A stretch of DNA of 64,000 bases, taken from NCBI RefSeq assembly GCF_014779665.1, contig NZ_JACXYY010000002.1:558001-622000 (forward strand). Direction: 5' to 3'. Positions 61,275 to 64,000 of this stretch are shown piece after piece (the first letter of the stretch is position 1; each line of letters opens with the position of its first letter). The translations under genes were made by a program, and so were the position numbers. The notes beneath the pieces were generated by a model. That model worked only from the letters and a program-made list of their open reading frames with translations, was not told the origin of the DNA and did not search any database. The stretch is from Nocardioides hwasunensis (GTDB taxonomy: Bacteria > Actinomycetota > Actinomycetes > Propionibacteriales > Nocardioidaceae).

Positions 61275-61381
61275 TGGTTGAGCAGCGAGCGCCAGCGAGC
61301 GTGCCGAAACCAAGGCTCCGCCGTCCGCGCTCCGGGGCCGCCGGTTGAGCAGCGAGCGCCAGCGAGCGTGTCGAAACCAAG
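61275..61381 (-). repeat. Two copies of the dispersed repeat (GGTTTCGACACGCTCGCTGG...CTCAACC)
   Basis: Copy A at 61275-61313 and copy B at 61342-61381 run in the same direction, 67 bp apart. On the minus strand they read CTTGGTTTCGACACGCTCGC and end GCTGCTCAACC. Copy A has one base change in the GACAC part (GGCAC). Each contains a double AGCGAGCG. The element is shared with 9404-9513. Its copies sit just before a DUF222-HNH gene at both places. Confidence 0.88.
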
Positions 61382-61483
61382 ACGACAAGCATCGCGCGTG
61401 CCGTGTTCATCTGTTCGAAAATACTTCTCCACACATCCATTCGCGCAGGTCACAGTGTCGGTGGTCATTGGGATCATGGACCC

Positions 61484-62951
61484 ATGTCCACCACCGCCCC
61501 GGCACCGTCGCACACGGTCTCCCGTGTGGTGCTCGAGCGAGCTGTGCTGGACCGTGCTGTGCTGGACCGGGCGGCTGCGGCGATCACCGCCCGCCGGCAG
61601 GCTGAGGTCGAGGTGCTCGATGCTGCGCTCGAGTGGGCTCACGCGCACGTGGTCACCTCGGACGCCGACGCAGCCGGGTGGCTGCCCGAGACCATCCACT
61701 CCTTGTTCGGGGAGCAGGCGATCCCGATCGCCGGGCCCGGCACCCCACTGGTCGCGGAGTTCGCGGTCCACGAGCTCGCCGCGACCCTCGAGGTCTCCCA
61801 CGAAGCCACCCTCGCGCTGCTCGGTGACGTCCTCGACCTCGCCCACCGCCTCCCACGCCTGTGGACCCTCGTCAAGACACTGCGGGTCCCCGCCAGGCTC
61901 GCCCGCGAAGCCGCCCGCGAGTCCCGCGACCTCGACGTCGCAGCGGCCGGACACGCCGACCGGCTCCTGACCTGGCAGCCCCACCGGTTGAACCCCCACC
62001 GGGTCGGGGTCCTGGTCCACGAAGCCCGCCTCTACGCCGACCCCCGACCGCGCGATCGCCGACCACGACGCAGCCCTCGCCACCCGCAGGGTCGACGTGG
62101 ACCACGACCGCGGCGCCCCCGGCGTCAGCGAGGTGTACATGAGCCTCGACACCGCTGATGCCCTCGCGTTCGACCACACCGTGTCCACGATGGCCACCAC
62201 CATGCGGGTCCTCGGCCACCCCGGCGACCTCGACGTACGCCGCGCCCACGCCGTCGGAGTCCTCGCCGACCCCCAAGCCACGCTCGACCTCCTCACCGCG
62301 GCCGACCTCGCCGACCCCGACCGGGCGGTCGACCCCGACATGGATCCGGCCATCTGTGTGGCCGAGGACGTCGCCCACGCGACCGCGAACCCGTTCCGCC
62401 ACCCAGGCAGAGCGGGTGGGGTGGTCCGCGAGCTCCGCATCACCGACCGTGACCTGCTCGACGACAGGCACGGTGTCGCTGTCTCACCGAAGCTCGGGCC
62501 GATCCTCCTCGGCCGCCTGCGCACCTGGCTGCTGAACGCGGGCACGATCACGATCAACCCCGTCGTGGACCTCGACCCACGAGCCCACCCGCCCGTCGAT
62601 GAGCACGACCCACCCGCCCGGATGGCCGCCATGGTCCGCCACCGCGACCCCACCTGCGTCTACCCCGCCTGCACCAGACCATCCGTCCACGCCGACCTCG
62701 ACCACATCGACGCATACGTCCCCCTCGACCAGGGCGGACCACCCGGCCAGACCAGACCCGCGAACCTCGCACCCCTGTGCCGCCGCCACCACCGCGCCAA
62801 GACCTTCGGACACTTCACCTACCGACGCCTGCCCGACAGCACCTACGAGTGGACCCTCCCCACCGGACGGACCATCACCACACACCCACCCACCCCCAGA
62901 CCCGAACCACCTTCACCGCCGGCACCGCGCGGCCACCACCGACGAACCTGA
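61484..62951 (+). pseudogene. DUF222 / 13E12-type HNH endonuclease, frameshifted
   Basis: The first part from ATG 61484 has DUF222 features (AITARRQAEVEVLDAALEWA, HEATLALLGDVLDLAHRLPR, HRLNPHRVGVLVHEARLYAD). It then changes frame. The second part continues VDHDRGAPGVSEVYMSLDTA and ends in a clean HNH domain (RDPTCVYPACTRPSVHADLD, NLAPLCRRHHRAKT). Removing one C from the C5 run at 62041-62045 joins them as ADPDRAIADHDAALATRR, giving a 488-aa protein. Either a genuine +1 mutation or a homopolymer error. A single LexA half-site GTTCGA lies at 61413-61418; no full SOS-like palindrome is visible. Confidence 0.85.
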
Positions 62952-63057
62952 CCGCCCCACAGCCCGACACCACCCCGGTGCTCGGGCCGCAGGCATGTCT
63001 TGGTCCGGCTCCAGCCCGCCGTGGAGCTGCCGGGGTGCGAGTCGAGGGCCGCCGCGT

Positions 63058-63246
63058 TCAGACGAGCCAGGTGGCGAGGATGCCGACCAGGGCCAGGAGC
63101 GCCAGGCCCATCAGCGCGCGCGAGGCAGGGGTGTGACGCGAGGCTTGCGACGCGGTCTCCCGGTGTCGCCGAGCGACGAAGAAGGCGGCCATCAGCAGCG
63201 CGACGGCCACCAGGACCAGGACGGAACGCAGAGTCTCGGCAGACAT
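63058..63246 (-). CDS. Small two-helix membrane protein
   Basis: 62 aa. MSAETLRSVLVLVAVALLMA is a first helix, then a basic loop (RRHRETASQASRHTPAS), and RALMGLALLALVGILATWLV is the second helix. It ends 105 bp after the DUF222 pseudogene, on the other strand. Coding is inferred from the sensible hydrophobic pattern. No recognisable family. Confidence 0.5.
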   Translation of the reverse strand: MSAETLRSVLVLVAVALLMAAFFVARRHRETASQASRHTPASRALMGLALLALVGILATWLV

Positions 63247-63281
63247 GGGCCGAACCGTAGCGTGATGGTCGACCAGGCCCG

Positions 63282-63812
63282 TCAGCAACCTCGCGGCTCG
63301 GTGCTGCGCCGCACCATCCGCCGCTCGAGCCCGACGTCGTCGGGCTTGGCCGCACCGTTGAAGCGGAACCCCTGCCGCTCGTAGAACCGGATGGCGCGCT
63401 CGTTGCCGTCGAGGACCCAGAGGTACGCCTCGGCCGCGCCGATCGCCGCCTGCAGCAGCGCGAAGCCGACGCCGGAGCCGTACGCCGTCGCGCGCACGTA
63501 GAGCGCCATCAGCTCGAGCGCCGGCAGCTCGAGCGGCGGCCGCCCGTCCCGTTGCGTGTCGTCGGGGGAGTCGCGACCGGGTCCGGTGCTGGAGAACCCG
63601 ACCAGCCGGCCGTCGGGCGACCACGCCAGCAGGTTGGCGCTGGACCCGGCCGAGATGATGTCGTGCCAGCGCTCGACCCGGGCCGCGCGGGCGGCTCGCC
63701 GCGCGGCGAACACGGACGCGGGCAGGAGGTCTGCGTAGGCCTCCTCCCACGCGTCGAGCTGCAGGTCGGAGAGCGCCTCGGCGTCCTCGACCGTTGCGGG
63801 CAGGATGCGCAC
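63282..63812 (-). CDS. GNAT family N-acetyltransferase
   Basis: 176 aa. VRILPATVEDAEALSDLQLD is a classic GNAT start. The centre (LELMALYVRATAYGSGVGFA) has the acetyl-CoA pyrophosphate-binding Gly-rich region in the form GSGVG, then LWVLDGNERAIRFYERQGFR in the conserved N-x-x-A-x-x-F-Y-x-x-x-G-F. Substrate unknown. GTG 63812 lies 2 bp after the stop of the SDR gene, indicating co-transcription. Confidence 0.88.
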   Translation of the reverse strand: MRILPATVEDAEALSDLQLDAWEEAYADLLPASVFAARRAARAARVERWHDIISAGSSANLLAWSPDGRLVGFSSTGPGRDSPDDTQRDGRPPLELPALELMALYVRATAYGSGVGFALLQAAIGAAEAYLWVLDGNERAIRFYERQGFRFNGAAKPDDVGLERRMVRRSTEPRGC

Positions 63813-63814
63813 GG

Positions 63815-64000
63815 TCAGCGTCCGAGGTTCTGGGTCAGCCGGAGCACCCGGTTCGGGATGGCCCGGGTGAGCGTGACGATCGTCTTGTACTGCGCACCGG
63901 GGATCGAGTAGGCGCGGCCCTTGTCGAAGTCCTCGAGCGACGTGCGGACGAGGAAGTCGGCGTCGAGCCACAAGAAGCCGTCGCCGCGGGTGACCTGCAT
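63815..64000 (-). CDS. Short-chain dehydrogenase/reductase, C-terminal fragment (5' end beyond window)
   Basis: The last 61 residues of a protein running in from the right. FLWLDADFLVRTSLEDFDKG, then RAYSIPGAQYKTIVTLTRAI and PNRVLRLTQNLGR, match the C-terminus of SDR family enzymes in which a conserved Pro-x-x-x-Lys region is followed by the membrane-facing helix. The Rossmann fold and the YxxxK active site are outside the window, so the call rests on the tail only. The stop is 2 bp before the GNAT start. Confidence 0.65.
   Translation of the reverse strand: MQVTRGDGFLWLDADFLVRTSLEDFDKGRAYSIPGAQYKTIVTLTRAIPNRVLRLTQNLGR

Overview
The window is a GC-rich stretch of actinobacterial chromosome. 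GC is roughly 70%, and GTG starts, ATGA/GTGA gene overlaps and leaderless promoters are frequent. The gene order glycosyltransferase / DUF5719 / DUF1025 / DUF3499 / Trm112 / SIS / ahcY / mtrA-mtrB-lpqB / comF / hpf / secA is the mycolic- and non-mycolic actinobacterial core order. Together with DUF222-HNH genes, DUF5302, DUF1707 and DUF3499 it points to Nocardioides or a close relative (inference; no 16S is present). No phage, plasmid, CRISPR array, rRNA or tRNA was seen.

Layout. 1-5600: conserved envelope/sugar-phosphate block and a small secreted protein. 5610-9690: a decayed accessory patch. It holds frameshifted or deleted relics of a GNAT acetyltransferase, a HIT protein, UppS and a cytidylyltransferase, one intact NTF2-like gene, an intact DUF222-HNH nuclease gene and a repeat element. 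9687-29080: core genes, namely a GNAT, DUF808, ahcY, the MtrAB-LpqB signalling operon, comF, a probable raiA-type non-coding RNA before hpf, a NarL-type regulator, a YcaQ-like protein, secA, an Rv3235-like and LysM pair, tatB, mrp, DUF1003 and a PRC/MgtE_N/CBS protein. 29169-35492: a secreted phosphodiesterase locus (EEP enzyme, lipoprotein, PLD-like enzyme, and a 1026-aa cutinase-like/RCC1/EEP fusion). 35554-42080: a tightly packed surface-polymer cluster (LicD-methyltransferase fusion, sulfotransferase-like, coiled-coil protein, GT2, large membrane protein). 42125-43336: acyl-CoA dehydrogenase. 43341-52826: a sugar uptake and catabolism operon divergent from a ROK repressor. 52854-61259: mixed metabolism, including two more sulfotransferase-like paralogs. 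61270-64000: a second copy of the repeat, a second (frameshifted) DUF222-HNH gene, a small membrane protein, a GNAT and the edge of an SDR gene.

How parts work together. MtrA/MtrB/LpqB form an envelope-stress and division signalling unit. ROK regulator, ABC ATPase, two permeases, lipoprotein, two TIM-barrel isomerases and a Gfo/Idh oxidoreductase form a regulon for import and oxidation/epimerisation of an unidentified sugar or polyol. The LicD/sulfotransferase/GT2 group probably decorates a cell-wall glycopolymer.

Most notable: both DUF222-HNH genes carry the same 40-bp repeat, in the same orientation, about 80-105 bp before their start codons. The cutinase-like/RCC1/EEP fusion has Ala where the lipase serine should be. 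A 510-codon chimeric reading frame was created by two frameshifts across uppS and a HIT gene. All functional calls are from reading the sequence; no database search was run.
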